Assembly: GCA_037176725.1 (NCBI GenBank) | Contig: JAZBRS010000026.1 | Span: forward strand, 97,819,501 to 97,883,500 | Direction: 5' to 3' | DNA length: 64,000 nt | Origin: Posidonia oceanica | Taxonomy: Eukaryota > Streptophyta > Magnoliopsida > Alismatales > Posidoniaceae | Shown: piece after piece, positions 42,778-54,440 of the stretch | How positions within the stretch are numbered: the first letter of the stretch is position 1 | How the letters are laid out: each line of letters starts with the position of its first letter | The notes under the pieces: model-generated | Seen by the model: the letters and a program-made list of their open reading frames with translations, nothing else | Told to the model about the DNA's origin: nothing | Databases searched by the model: none | Translations under genes and position numbers: made by a program

Positions 42778-45700
42778 TGTAGCGATCCCGATCGGAATCA
42801 GGCTCGCTATTTAGCGGCGATTGGATCCGAGGAAGAGGCTCAACTCGAAAACACTTAAAATCGAGGAGAAAAAGGGAAAGATAAGACAAATCAGAGTCGC
42901 CACCATGTCTATTAACGGGAGACAAGGAAAACCGGGGAAATGCGTGAATTAACACGCAAAACCAAGAAAGAAATGCAAAGCAAAGCAATGCAAAGGAAAA
43001 CAAATGCAAATGAATGCAAATGAGATGACTCTAGCCTAGGATAGGGGCAATATGGTCATTGCGGGCCAGAAGACAGGGCAAGGACTCCTGTTACGCGCGG
43101 GAAAGGTGTTAGGCACCCCCGACACGCCCGAGAATCGGTCTTTCTAGGCTTACGCTCGCATATGCAAGGAAATGCAGGATTGAATGCCTATGTGCCTATG
43201 AATGCCTAAATGAATGCTCAAGGAGTGCTCTAAGTGGGAAAATGCAAGGCAGGGAAGTAAACGTGCTCTCTAAGTGCTCAGCTACGCTGTCCGTGTTCCG
43301 AACCAGGCGAAACCTAGCTCGTGAGAACTCCAGGCAGTAAGCATCACAGCCCTATATGCAAATGCAAGTGAGAAAACAAAACAGCGTAAAAACCATGCAA
43401 TGGGATCGACATGCAAGAGAAAACGGCGCGAAACACGCAAAACGAGGCGGGAAGCGAACAACGCACGCAAAACGATGCAAAAGAGCGAAACCGGTGCGCA
43501 AAACAAGCGAAAAAAAGTAAGGCGGCACGCAAAACGAGACAATAAAACAGAATGGCACGCAATACGATGCAAAAAGAACGAAATCGGCACGCAAAGCAAG
43601 CGAAAAACAAGACGGGCGCGAAACGAGGCAAGAAAGCAGAATGGCACGCAAAACGGTGCAAAAGGAACGAAATCGGCAGGCAAAATGAGCGAAAAAGCAA
43701 GGCGGCACGCAGAACGAGACAACAAAAGAGAATGGCACGCAAAACGATGCAAAAAGAACGAAACGAGCACGCGAAATGGTGCCAAAACAGGACGGGCGCG
43801 CAAAACGGCGCAAAAGCAAAGCAGGCACGCAAAACGGTGCCAAAACAGCGAAACAAAACCCCAGAAAAGCTATGCGAATGCTAATGCAAAGAAAAAGATC
43901 AGAAGAAGCCAAAGAGAGGTAAGACAGCGCGTGTGTGAGAACAGACGCTGTTCGGGGCCGCACAGAGCAGGTGTAAAGACCTGCAAAGGGGAGAGTGAGC
44001 AAACGGAGGGATTACCGCCTCTTTGTGACCGTTTCCCACTAAACCGCTCCACGGTGTGTCTCGCACGCTGCCCAAAGCTCGCGATGCGATCGGATCGTGG
44101 AAAAGGGGGAAAAAGTCGCATTAAGTGGCAAATCCAGGGAAAACACAACGCAAAACACACAGGGAAACGCGAAACGAGGATTGGAATTGATAGACAAGAA
44201 AGGGAGGTCCTATTCTACATGCTCAAAGAGACCGAAAGCGAAAACGAGGCAAACTATGCAAATGGCATGCGAATGAACGCAATGCAAAGGTTCAGGAGGG
44301 CATACCCGGAAATCCTGGTGTCTGATCTGAAATCTGCTTGGTCCGTGCTGAAGAGCGCTTCGCTGCGGTCGCCTGGGCAGCTTGTTTGGGAAGATCCAAC
44401 GGCCGGATTGAAAGATATCGCAGCTTCAGGGCGGAAAGGCCAGAACAGGAGAGAAGAACAGACCTAGGTGTTCAGGAGGTCCTAGGGATGTGCAAAAGGG
44501 TCCTCCCAGGTGGATGGGAGCTGAGGGGGCTCTGGTGTGTGCGAAAGAAACTTAATGCAAAGCTACATGAATGCAAATGCATGCAAGGTGCCAGAAAAGA
44601 CAAGGAGGAAGACTTTTTAGAAAAAAAAGGAGTTCAAATGCTATTTTAAAAAAGAAAAGGGGCTTAAATGCAAATTTTGAAAAGGATGGGGCTTACAGGC
44701 AAAGATTCTAAGAACAGGAGGTGGCAGAGGGTAGTTTTGCAAAAAAAAAAAAAAAAGGCTTCAGAACACAGCTTTTAAAAGTCGGTATGCATCAGAGGAG
44801 GTTTTGAAAGCGAAGGACAAGCAAAAAGCAATTTTTTTAAAACATGAAGGGCTAAAATGCAATTTTTCCAGAAAACAGGATCCTGGGGAGTCTGGGAATG
44901 CAAGTGGAGGGTCTATATGCAATTTTATAAGAATAGGAGCTAAGATGCAACTTTAGGGGCAAAACGGTCTTTTTACATGACTTTAAAAGGATGCAAGGAC
45001 CTATGTGTCATTTTTAAATCATGCAAGGGTCAAGTATGCAATTTTAGATGTAAAATGTGCTCTAAAATTACTGACCATGGACTGACATGCAATTTTTTGA
45101 AAATGCAAGGTTGAAAATGCAATGCAATAAGCTAAGATGCATGCAAAATGATCATTATGCATTTAAAATGGACCTAGATGCAAAAAGGAAAAATCAGAGG
45201 GGCAAACATGCAATATAGTAAGCAAACAATTTAAATTAAGACCTAGGTTCTACATTACAATGGATCAGACAGCAAAAAATGGAAAAAACAGGGATATAGA
45301 ATGCAATACAATAAGGCAAACTATGCATATTAAGATTACATGAACTACTGTAGGACCTGGATGCAAATATTGAAAGCATAAGGGCTGAAACGAAATTTTT
45401 TATAACTAGCAAACACAGTAAGTGGACTTTCATGCAAATATTGAAAACTATAAACAGATCCTGCAATTTAACATGGTTTTAGATCAAAATAACATAAGTT
45501 TAAACATGCTTTGGACTTAAACGCAATAATCAAAAACTTAAACGAAAGAAATGCAATGTAAAAAAAATTACCTAAGTTAACAAAAGAAAGGAAAAGAAGG
45601 GGAGAACTTACAGTGGAGGGGGCCGAACTTCGCCGGCGATTCCTCCAGGCCGGTGGAGGAGGGGTGACGCGAGGCGGCGGCAGGCGGGGGGGTAGCTGCG

Positions 45701-48581
45701 GGGTGTGACGGAGGCGAGGAGGGGCACGGCGGTGCGTCGGCGGCGGCGGAGACGCGCGGGATGGCTGCCGTCCTTGCAGTTCCGGCGACCGGTGCCGGAG
45801 AAGAAGGCAACTCCGGCGAGTCTTTGCGGGCAGCACAGGTGACGAAACGCCTCGGGGAAAAGCCGAGGAGCAAGAGGGCGACGAGGGGAATCCGGGGGAA
45901 GTTTGCCTCGACCCTTTCGCACGCCGGAACAGCCCACCCACCTGGGTGGCTTTCGGCCGGCCGGAGAAGAGTGGGGACGGCGGAGGGCGGCGGTTGCTGC
46001 GTTGGGGAGCTCGGGGGGCGTTGCCGGAGGCCCGAGGAGGATGACGGAGGTCTCCGGGGGGTCTTCTACGGCCTGGAGCAAGATCTGGTTCGGTGGAGGC
46101 TCAACTGTGAAGGCCGAGGTGGGTGCGGCGTTGTGCGGCGTTCCAGGCCGAGGCAAGGGTACGGGCGGCTAGGTGGTTGCTTGGGGAGTGCGTGGGAGGA
46201 ATCGGAAGTGAATTTCACTGAGTGTAGAGGAAGTTATGGGAGTTTGAAGTTTTTGGCAAAAATGAGGACCCAAGTGTTTGTAGTGGACTGTGAGGAGTGT
46301 GGAAGGTTTTAGGGCGCGATTTTGGGTGGCTTGGGAAGGTGGTTGCTTGGTGAGTCTGATGGCAAAGTTCTGGGATTTTAGGAGGCTCGTGGTGGTGGAT
46401 TTGCAATGGGGAAGGTCGGCAAGATGGTGTTGGGTGCTGAAGAGTTTGGAGCTTGATTCCGGGAAGGTTTGAAGGTGTTTTTCAGTTTTGGAAGAAGGGT
46501 GAGGGAGCTGGGAGCTTGGTCTTTGCAGGTGTATTGGCCGAACTCCTTTTCGGTTCCAAGATCTCAAGTTTTGTTGCCTCAAAGTTGCTGGTTTCCAACA
46601 GTCAAAGGGAGGGCATGGGTCTCTATTTTCTGCCACCATTGGCAGGGCATGGAGGGAGTGGCCTTGGTCGTGGGTCGTGGGTGATGGTGGGAGGTCAAGG
46701 TGGTGTCAGGGAGGTTTGAAAAAAAAAGAAAACCAATGGGGGAGAGGTGTTGTCGTTTGCAGGTTGTGAGAGAGGAGGAGAGTGGAAAGAAGAAGAAGGG
46801 ATGGAGGGAAGAAGAAGAAGTTGGACATGGGCTGGGCCTTGAGCACAGTAAAAAAGAGAAAGAAAGAAAAGAAAATGAAGGGGAGGAAGAGAGGAATGAG
46901 AAGTGGGAAAGAAAATAAGGAAGAAGAAGAAAGGAAGAGAAAGGAAATAAAATTAGAAGAAGAAAAATAAATTTAAAAAAATAAGTAAAAATACTAGAAA
47001 AGTTGTGTTGTGAGTTAGGATTTTAATTAGATTTTTAGTGACTGTTTTTAGGTTAATTAGTGTGTTTTGGGCTTGATTAGGGTTTTAGGGTTTTGGTTTT
47101 GCTTTTAATTAGTTTTTACTTGATTAAGTGTTTGTTAAATCTTTTTAAATTGTTTTAAAAATTGTGTTTTTCTTGTTGAGCATTTTAGGATATTGATTAG
47201 GATTTTTTAGGATTTATTTTTGTATTAATTAGGATTGTTTTTAGGTTTTTAAGTTTTAGTCTTCTTAGGGTTTTTCTTTCTTAAGTCTTTTGGATTAGGT
47301 TTTTTAATTTTTATTTGCTGATTTTTCTTGATGTTTTTTAATTAGGTTTCTCTTGTTTGATTAAGAGTCTTCAAGTCCTTTTGATGTGTTCTTCATTCTT
47401 TTTAATTGAGTTCTCAAATTGTTTTCCTTAGGTTTGTTAAGTTAAGCTTTTTCTTTCATTAATTACTTATCTTAGTGTTCTTAATTGTTTCACTTCTCTT
47501 TTAGGGTTTATTTTTTAATTCTTTTGGTAGGGTTTTCACTTTTGGTGGGTCTTGATTTTGTTTTAGTTTTTTTCTAGATTTTTCAGTATTTTATTTTGGT
47601 TTGTTTCGCATTTTTTAGTTTGCATGCTTGATTTTCTTTTTAGCTTGATTTAGTTAAGTTTAAGTTTTTTAATTGATTGCTTAATGTTTTTTAATTGTTT
47701 TCCTTAGAGTTCTGGTTTGTCTCTTTTATGTTTTGGAATTTTATGGATTTTTAGGGGTTTTTATGGGTTTTTGCAAAAGAAAGAAAAGGAAAAGAGAAGG
47801 AGGAAGAAAATGGAAAAAAAAAGGAGAAATAAAAGGGAAAGAGATGAGTTGGAGGGAAATGATTTTTTAAAATTCAGAGAAAATGCTAAAAATAAAATAA
47901 AAATAGGAATAAGATAGAGAAGGGATAGAAGCACAAAGGGGGCCCACAGCCAGGCCAGGGAAAGGGCAAAAAGGGGATGAAAAGGGAGATGATAATCAGG
48001 AGAGAGAGAGGAGAGAGAAAATGATAATCCTAGAGCGAGAAAAGGATAATTTGGGTGAATGGAGGTCTTAGAGGTCTCGGAATCGGATGAAAATTGGCGA
48101 GTGGGTAGTCTAGGGCTTAAGGCATTAGGTCTGAGGTTTTGGTTTGATTCTAAGAAGGTTTTGGAGGGGTTTCAAGGTGTAGAAAAAGGGGAAATTCACC
48201 TAGGTTTTCTAGGGTTTTTGGGAATGGGTTAGGTTTAGAAATTTCTAGGTTCTAGAGTAGGTTTGTTGAGTGGGTGTTGGTGGATTTTCCTATGGATTTT
48301 GGTCAAGTTTTGAGCTCGGGAAGAGGGGTAAAGGCTTAGGTCAAGTTGGCTAGTTTTGAAGGGTAAAAAGGAGGGTTAGGGTTTGGGTTTGGCTTGGGTT
48401 TTGAATGGTTTGAGGGTAAGGTTTTGGGATTAGAAAATGGGTGTGGTTCTAGGTTTGGCTTTGAGGTTTGAGCTGGAGTTTTGATTTGGGAAGAAGGATG
48501 AAGAGAAATGTGCGATTTTGGGTTTTTCCTAGCCGCCAGAGAGATCTGCCGATTCAGCCTTGTCGAAATGGGGTGTCAACA
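42778..48581 (-). repeat. 5' LTR of element C (5,804 bp)
   Basis: Same length as the left LTR and the same order of segments: hairpin block 43098-43122, 30/90-bp array 43400-43857, GC-rich part 45600-46200, T-rich part 47010-47700. Differences from the other LTR seen by eye include positions near 43086, 43899, 44161, 44459, 44879, 45216, 45706 and 48031, all transitions, plus one shorter G run (about 45690) and one longer A run (about 47815). It is followed by GGATG. Confidence 0.96.
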
Positions 48582-48586
48582 GGATG
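48582..48586. repeat. Target site duplication of element C, right copy (GGATG)
   Basis: Identical to 20646-20650. Joining the two flanks at one GGATG gives the uninterrupted sequence found at 60249-60253. Confidence 0.95.
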
Positions 48587-49189
48587 GAAGCGACGCAAAG
48601 AGTGAAAACAAGAAGATAGAGAAAAAGGGAGTCGCCACCTAGTCTATTCAATCGGGAGACGAGGAAAACTGGGGGAATGCAAGAAAACATGCAAATGAGT
48701 GCAATGCAATGCAAAAGAAGAATGACTTGTGCCAAGGACGAGGGCAAAATAGTCATTACGGGTCTAGAGAAAGGGTAAGGACTCCTGTTACGTTTGGGGA
48801 AGGTGTTAGGCACCCCCGACACGACTAAGGAATCGGTCTTTCTTGGCTATTCTCGCTCGCATTTATAGGATATCGGCAATAATTGCCTAACTGCACGTCC
48901 AAGGGACGAGGAATGCTAATGCCATGCTATGCTAGCTAAAATGCATGCCTGAATGCCTAAATGCCATGTATGCTACGATAACATGCCTGAGTGTATACTC
49001 TAAGTGTTGTGATGCATGATAAAAAGTAAACGTTCAGCCTATGTGCTCAGCTGTGCTGTCAGTGTTTCGAACGGGGCAGGCCCTGGGTCGTAAGAACTCC
49101 AGACAGTAAACATCATTGCCCTAATGCAAATGCAGGCGATAAAACAAAACGTCGAGCAAAAACCATGCAATGCAAGTGTGCAACAAGCA

Positions 49190-49615
49190 AAGGGGAAGCA
49201 AAACGAGGGTGGAAAACTATCAAGTAAAACCATGCAATGCAAGTACACAACAAGCAAAGGGGAAAGAAAATAGGGGCAGAAAGCCAAGCAAAACCACACG
49301 ATGCAGGTGTAAAACAAGCAAAGGGGAAAGAAAACAAAGGCGGAAAAGCCAAGTAAAACCATACAATGCAAGTGTAAAACAAGCAAAGGGGAAAGAAAAC
49401 AAAGGCAGAAAAGCCAAGTAAAACCACACGATGCAAGTGTAAAACAAGCAAAGGGGAAAGAAAACAAAGGCGGAAAAGCCAAGTAAAACCACACGATGCA
49501 AGTGTAAAACAAGCAAATGGGAAAGAAAACAAAGGTAGAAAAGCCAAGTAAAACCACACGATGCAAGCATAAAACAAGCAAAGGGGAGAGAAAATAAAGG
49601 CGGAAAAGCCTAATC
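49190..49615 (-). repeat. 65-bp tandem repeat in the B LTR
   Basis: Units with 'gccaagtaaaaccacacgatgcaagtgtaaaacaagcaaagggg' recur every 65 bp (for example 49348, 49413, 49478), about six and a half copies. The right LTR carries the same array at 60840-61283. Long frames on the minus strand (Phe/Leu/Cys-rich) are by-products. Confidence 0.9.
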
Positions 49616-50229
49616 TACATGCACGAGAAAACAGGGTGCGAAAGCAAGACATGCAGTGCAAGTGACAAGCAATAAGTGGTATGTGGTGATTCAGATGGAC
49701 TTATCTTGAAGATCTGAGGCCTGGTCTAAAATAACTTTGGTTAGGATGAAAGATCATTCAACCAGAAAGACTTGGATAATTAGATCGTAAAGATCCAATA
49801 GTTCGATCAAAAGTTATTTAGGTTTCAAGTCAGATGGCTCAAAAACCAGAAAAAGTGATCTAAGTGGGGGCCTAAGTGCAAATTACCCCTATGTGTGTGC
49901 AATGCAGGGTGTCTTTCATGCAATGAGGCTAAGAGTGCTCAAACAGGTGCAAGGGTGCAATATGCAGTGATATGTGGATGCTATGCATGCAAAATGCAAA
50001 GGTAGGGACCTAAATACAATTAAGAGAAATTGCAAGGGCCTATATGCAGAAACATGGCAAAATGCAATGCAATAGGATAAATGCATGCTAAAAGTAGATG
50101 CTGCAGTGCATGGGGCCAACAATGGTCAAATGCAATGCTAAACAAAAGGCAGACATGCAAACAAACAATAGTTTGAAAATGTGGACTAAAATGCAATTTG
50201 TAAAACTGTTGGACATTTAAAGCAATGCA

Positions 50230-50960
50230 ATATGATTAAAATTGCAATTTAAATGATGCATGCATGTAAATATTACTTAGATGCAATAATAACATGTCAC
50301 AGGACTTTATTGCAATGTAATAAAGTTTAAACTTGCATTTGAATGGCAGTTGGAAGCAAACTGGACCCAAATGCAATAATATGAACTTGCTGGACTTTAT
50401 TACAATGTAATAAGGTTTAAAAATCACATTTAAATCACAATTCAAAGTAAATTGGACTCAAATGTAATAATTGAAACTTACAGGACTTCATTGTAATCTA
50501 ATAAAGTTGAAAATTCACACTTAAATCACAGTTGAAATCAAACTGGACTAAAATGTAATAATTGAAACATGCAGGACTTTATTTCAATGTAATAAAGTTT
50601 AAAAATCACATTTAAATCACAACTCAAAGTAAATTTGACTTAAATGTAATAATTGAAACATGCAGGACTTTATTACAACGTAATAAGGTTTTACATTACA
50701 TTTAAATCACAATTCAAAGTAAACAGGACCCAATTGTAAAAATCAGAACCTTTTGGGTTTTATTACAATGCAATAAGGTTTAAAATCACATTTAAATCAA
50801 AGATAGCTTGTGATTGGACCTAAATGCAATTAATTAAACATGTAGTACTTTACTTCAATGCAATAAAGTTTAAATCATGAATTAAATGATTTATAAACCA
50901 GAACTGGACTGCAAAGTAAATAAGGTAAACTTAAGGACTTTATTGCAATGCATGTGACGA
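50230..50960 (-). repeat. 91-bp tandem repeat with AATAAA palindromes in the B LTR
   Basis: Units start at 'ggacttta' near 50302, 50392, 50483, 50574 and 50664, so a 90-91 bp period and about seven or eight copies. Each contains a near-perfect palindrome such as CTTTATTACA-A-TGTAATAAAG, which puts an AATAAA word on both strands. The right LTR carries the same array at about 61860-62560. Confidence 0.85.
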
Positions 50961-52508
50961 AATTAAATTAAAACTTTTAAACTTAAGTGCTACAGTAGCA
51001 AAGTGAAATGCGAGCAGTAGGTGCCTGTGCCGGAGAAGGAGAGAGTGTTTGTGGCGGTCCGGCAAGTTGGAGGCGGCGTGGAGGTGTGGGCGATGTAGCG
51101 GAGTGTGGTAGAGGTGTCAGCATCGTGCAGCAATGGTTAGAGCGGGTTGGCGATGTTGGTGAGCTGCTGTAGAGGAGGCCGGTGGCTGAATAGGTGAGGT
51201 AGGCTGCTTCGGCGGTCGGGAGGCATGGGAGCGGACTACTGGTGCTTCGGCAGAGCTCAGGGAGCTGTCGGGAGGAGCGGAGGAGGTCGGGTGCGAGCAG
51301 CGGGTGGTTGCAGTTGTCGACCGGCGCCGAGGAAGAAGATCGGAGGCGGTAGAGCCCAAAATGCGATAAAAGGCCCGAAATCAGAAATAAAGTAACTAGG
51401 AAGCATAAATGGACTATAAGGAATTCAAATTTGCATTCCATTACCTAGGGAGTTGGCCAGAGTGTGCTACCGACGTTGGTTGGGTTCGGCAGTCCGGCGG
51501 AGGCTCGGGGCAGCGTTGTGGAGGACGTCGGCGGCATGAAGCCATCGGCACAAGTTGCAAACATCGCGAGGAAGCTCAGGGAGTGATCAGAAGTCCATTT
51601 GCACACCCAGAACCGGATTTCTAGATTTGGGTTAGCCCTGGATTTTCTGGTTTCTCCAGTGATTGTAGCTCTCTCCGTTGCTCTCTCTCTCTGGATTGGT
51701 GGAGGTCTGATGAAGGAGGAGGGGAAGTCAGGTGGGCTGCTGTGTGGTGTGCGCTACAAATGGAGTTTTTTGGGTCGGGTTGCAGGAGCTGCTGTGTGTG
51801 GGAAATGTGGGTGTGAGTGAATTGCCCACTGTGAATGGATTGCCTCCTGCCTCTGAAGTGAAGAGGGGAGATGGAGTTTTGTGATGAATTGAAGCCACTG
51901 AGATGTTCGTGCAAGTGGGGCGTGCTTGCAGTGGGTTGAGGAGGTTGTGATTGGCTATGTATGGGCTCAGGGTGAGCGGGAATTAAGGGAGGAGAGTTAG
52001 TAGGAAGTTACGGGTAGTAAGTGGTGGTGGGGGAGGGAGGAGAAGAAGGAAGAAGAAGGAAGAAGAAGGAGGAGGTGGAAGTGAGGCCTGCTGGGAGGGA
52101 AAGGAAGAAAGAAAGAAAGAAAGAAGAAGGAGTGAAGTGGGCTAGGCCGTGGGAAGAAAGAAATGAAAAAAGAAAGAAAAGGATGAGTGGGCTGGGCTTA
52201 GGGAAAAAAAGAAAAGAAAAAAATGAAAAGAAAGAAAGGGAGAAGGAGTGGGCTGGGCTGGTTGTGAGGAAAGAAAAAAGAAAAAAAGAAAAGGGAAGGA
52301 GAAGTGGGCTGGATTTGGTGGGCTGTGGGGGAAATGGAGGGAAAAAAAGGAAGAAAAGAAGAAGGAAAAGAGGAAGAAAAAGAAGGGAAAGAAAGAAGAA
52401 GAAAAGTGTTAGTGACCTAGGGTTTTTCTAGGTTTTAAGGGTTTATGGTTTTGAAGCCACCAGAGAGAGAGACCTTAGCAACTAAATTGAAAAAATGGGT
52501 TGTCAATC

Positions 52509-52528
52509 GATGCCCCTCCCTGAGCGAG
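52509..52528 (-). promoter_or_regulatory. Polypurine tract of element B
   Basis: Identical to the C PPT: sense CTCGCTCAGGGAGGGGCATC, next to the B LTR. The flanking stem arms CCCTGAGC (52518-52525) and GCTCAGGG (52550-52557) are kept. Confidence 0.85.
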
Positions 52529-54440
52529 GTCAAGGGGACCGAGGCCGCTGCTCAGGGTTGACAAGACACCCCACTTGACAATGATGAGAGCCTGATGTTA
52601 CTATAGGCGTGAGTCACTTATTCGGTGGATGCACCGAAAATCATGACTCGATGCCGAAATGTAGATGTATGCAATGCTTACGCTAATGCGATGCTTACAC
52701 TAATGCTCATTGTGTTGTACTCCACTGGGGGAAAAATGGGTGATGCATGCACGCGGTTGGGTGGAAAATGCAATGCAGCTCGCCGGACCATAAAAGGAAA
52801 GTCAGACGATTAAAGTGCATTGGGCCAAATTAGCTTCAGCGCGGGGGTGCCGTTCGCTGGGAACTCCCGAGGCGAGGGCGATGCAAGTTGTAATAAGATG
52901 CTATGGATGTGCATGCGGTGGTGGGCACGTAATGCCAAGGAAGCAATCCTGGGCCGTGCACTACCATGGGCGTCATACTGAGCAGGCAAACTGTAAGAAG
53001 TTTGGTTGCTGAGGATGCCACTTTAAGTAATGCACGAACCAAGGGTTCGATTCCTGGGTATGCCATGTCCGGGAAAGCGGAATGTGGAAATTGGTGTGAT
53101 GACTACAGGGAGTAGCAGCACAATAAGAATGCAATGTATGAGATGTTATGCAGTGAAATGCAATGTATACACAATGTGACGTCGGGCACGCGAAACTGAG
53201 GAAACGATCCTGGACCACGCACTATTGCGAGTATCATCCAAAGTAGGCAAGCTGCGTAGAGTTGCGAGTGCTGAGGATGTTACCTTAGGTAATATGCGAA
53301 CTAGGGGTTCGAATCCAAAGCACGCGATGTCCGTGTGATGATGAGATGCAGTTCTAGGACTGACTCTACTGAGAACATAAAGAAGGTACATGATGACATG
53401 CAATGATATGCAACAGAATGCAGTTAAACTATGACGAAAGGGTGATAAGTTAATGGACCTATCACCGAACAATTGGAGAGTATCAGCCCGCGAGGAGTTA
53501 ATGGACTCATCACCGAATAGTTAAGGCTATCAACCCTGATGAATGTGGAAAGGGGCGGGGATACCGAACCAAAAGGTGCGGCAGAGGTTCGTAGACACTC
53601 CCACGACAGTTGGGGATGTCAGCCCAATGAGGATGAGACGATACCAAGGGGCTGCCCGATGCACCTGGTATCGAAGGTGGTGACAGGCCAGCGAGTCTGT
53701 CAGGCAAGAGGGGTGATCACAAGTGGGATGACTTCTAACCACAAATGCAAAGGGGGTACCATACCCGAAGGTGTGGTAGAGGTCCGTAGACGCTCCCATA
53801 ACAGTTAGGGATGTCAGCCCGATGCAGATGGAAATGTGATACCAGAGGGCAGCCAAATAAAGATGCCCCTGGTATCGATGGAGATACCAGGGGACAGCCA
53901 AAGCGCCCTTGGCATCGAAATGCAAAGTGGAGACAAAACTAATGAGTTTGCCAGCTGAGTAGTTAGGGGTACTAGCCCGTGGGTGACATTTTAACAGGTG
54001 TCGGCCGAGCAGTTAGGGCTACTAGCCGGGATAAACTTGAAGAGATAGACAAAATAACGGGTGTCAACCGAGCAGTTAGGGCTGCTAGCCCGGTGATGAG
54101 TTGACGTACTCATCGCCGGATAGATAGGGCTTTCACCCCGATAAAGACATTTTGACGGGCGTCAACTGAGCAGTTAGGGCTGCCAGCCCGGTGCAATGAG
54201 ATGGATGTAAGGGCTTACCGTGTGATGTGCAATGCCGGTGGGGAATGCAATGGATAAGTGCAATGCAAATGCAAAGAAAGCATGAGGGATACAAGAAGGA
54301 AAATAGGGGACCCATCGTGGTGGGTGTGCAATGGCCTCAAAGTGGGCATGCGTCGCAGCGTCACGAGGTGACAAACGAGGGACATGCTGGTCATCACAGA
54401 TCTCCCAACGCGGTGGGGGGCCAAAACTTTTGAAAAGCAT
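52529..54440 (-). other. Element B 3' UTR, first part
   Basis: No credible gene. Two related segments (about 52920-53090 and 53186-53335) each carry a perfect B-box-like word on the plus strand (GGTTCGATTCC 53044-53054; GGTTCGAATCC 53307-53317). From 53430 to 54200 come 'cagttaggg.tgtcagccc' modules and the strong hairpin CCCCTGGTATC/GATACCAGGGG (53866-53893). The shared block 'cgtgagtcacttattcggtggatgcacc' lies at 52607-52634. Confidence 0.65.

Larger units (their letters stand above)
20651..48581 (-). mobile_element. Element C: intact 27.9-kb Tat/Ogre-type LTR retrotransposon
   Basis: Minus-strand element with both LTRs of 5,804 bp (20651-26454 and 42778-48581), flanking GGATG duplications, PBS (42759-42776), a 2,929-residue gag-pol frame (41449 to 32660), a second intact frame with PMD/DUF7745-like similarity (31105 to 29903), a 3.4-kb 3' UTR with tandem repeats, and a PPT (26455-26474). 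By eye the LTRs differ at about 14 positions, all transitions, and two homopolymer lengths. It is inserted in the LTR of element B. All parts needed for autonomous movement appear present. Its length is at the high end for plant LTR retrotransposons. Confidence 0.97.
48587..52508 (-). repeat. 3' LTR of element B, main segment
   Basis: Continues the B LTR from GAAGCGACGC and ends TGTCAATC before the PPT; the expected TGTCAACA has changed at the end. It matches 60254 to 64000. It contains the hairpin block (48795-48819), a 65-bp array (49190-49615), a 91-bp array (50230-50960), a GC-rich part (51000-51550), and an A/G-rich part (52020-52420). A frame at 49039-49581 and its neighbours follow from the 65-bp repeat. 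About 60 bp at 49805-49865 is absent from the right LTR. Confidence 0.93.

Noticed and set aside
43352..44002. 216-codon Phe/Cys-rich minus-strand frame
   Set aside because: Same repeat array read on the other strand; composition looks membrane-like only because of the repeat.
49039..49661. 180- and 182-codon frames rich in Leu, Phe and Cys in the B LTR (also 60706-61328)
   Set aside because: By-products of the 65-bp tandem repeat; period 65 cycles all three frames, giving several similar overlapping frames.
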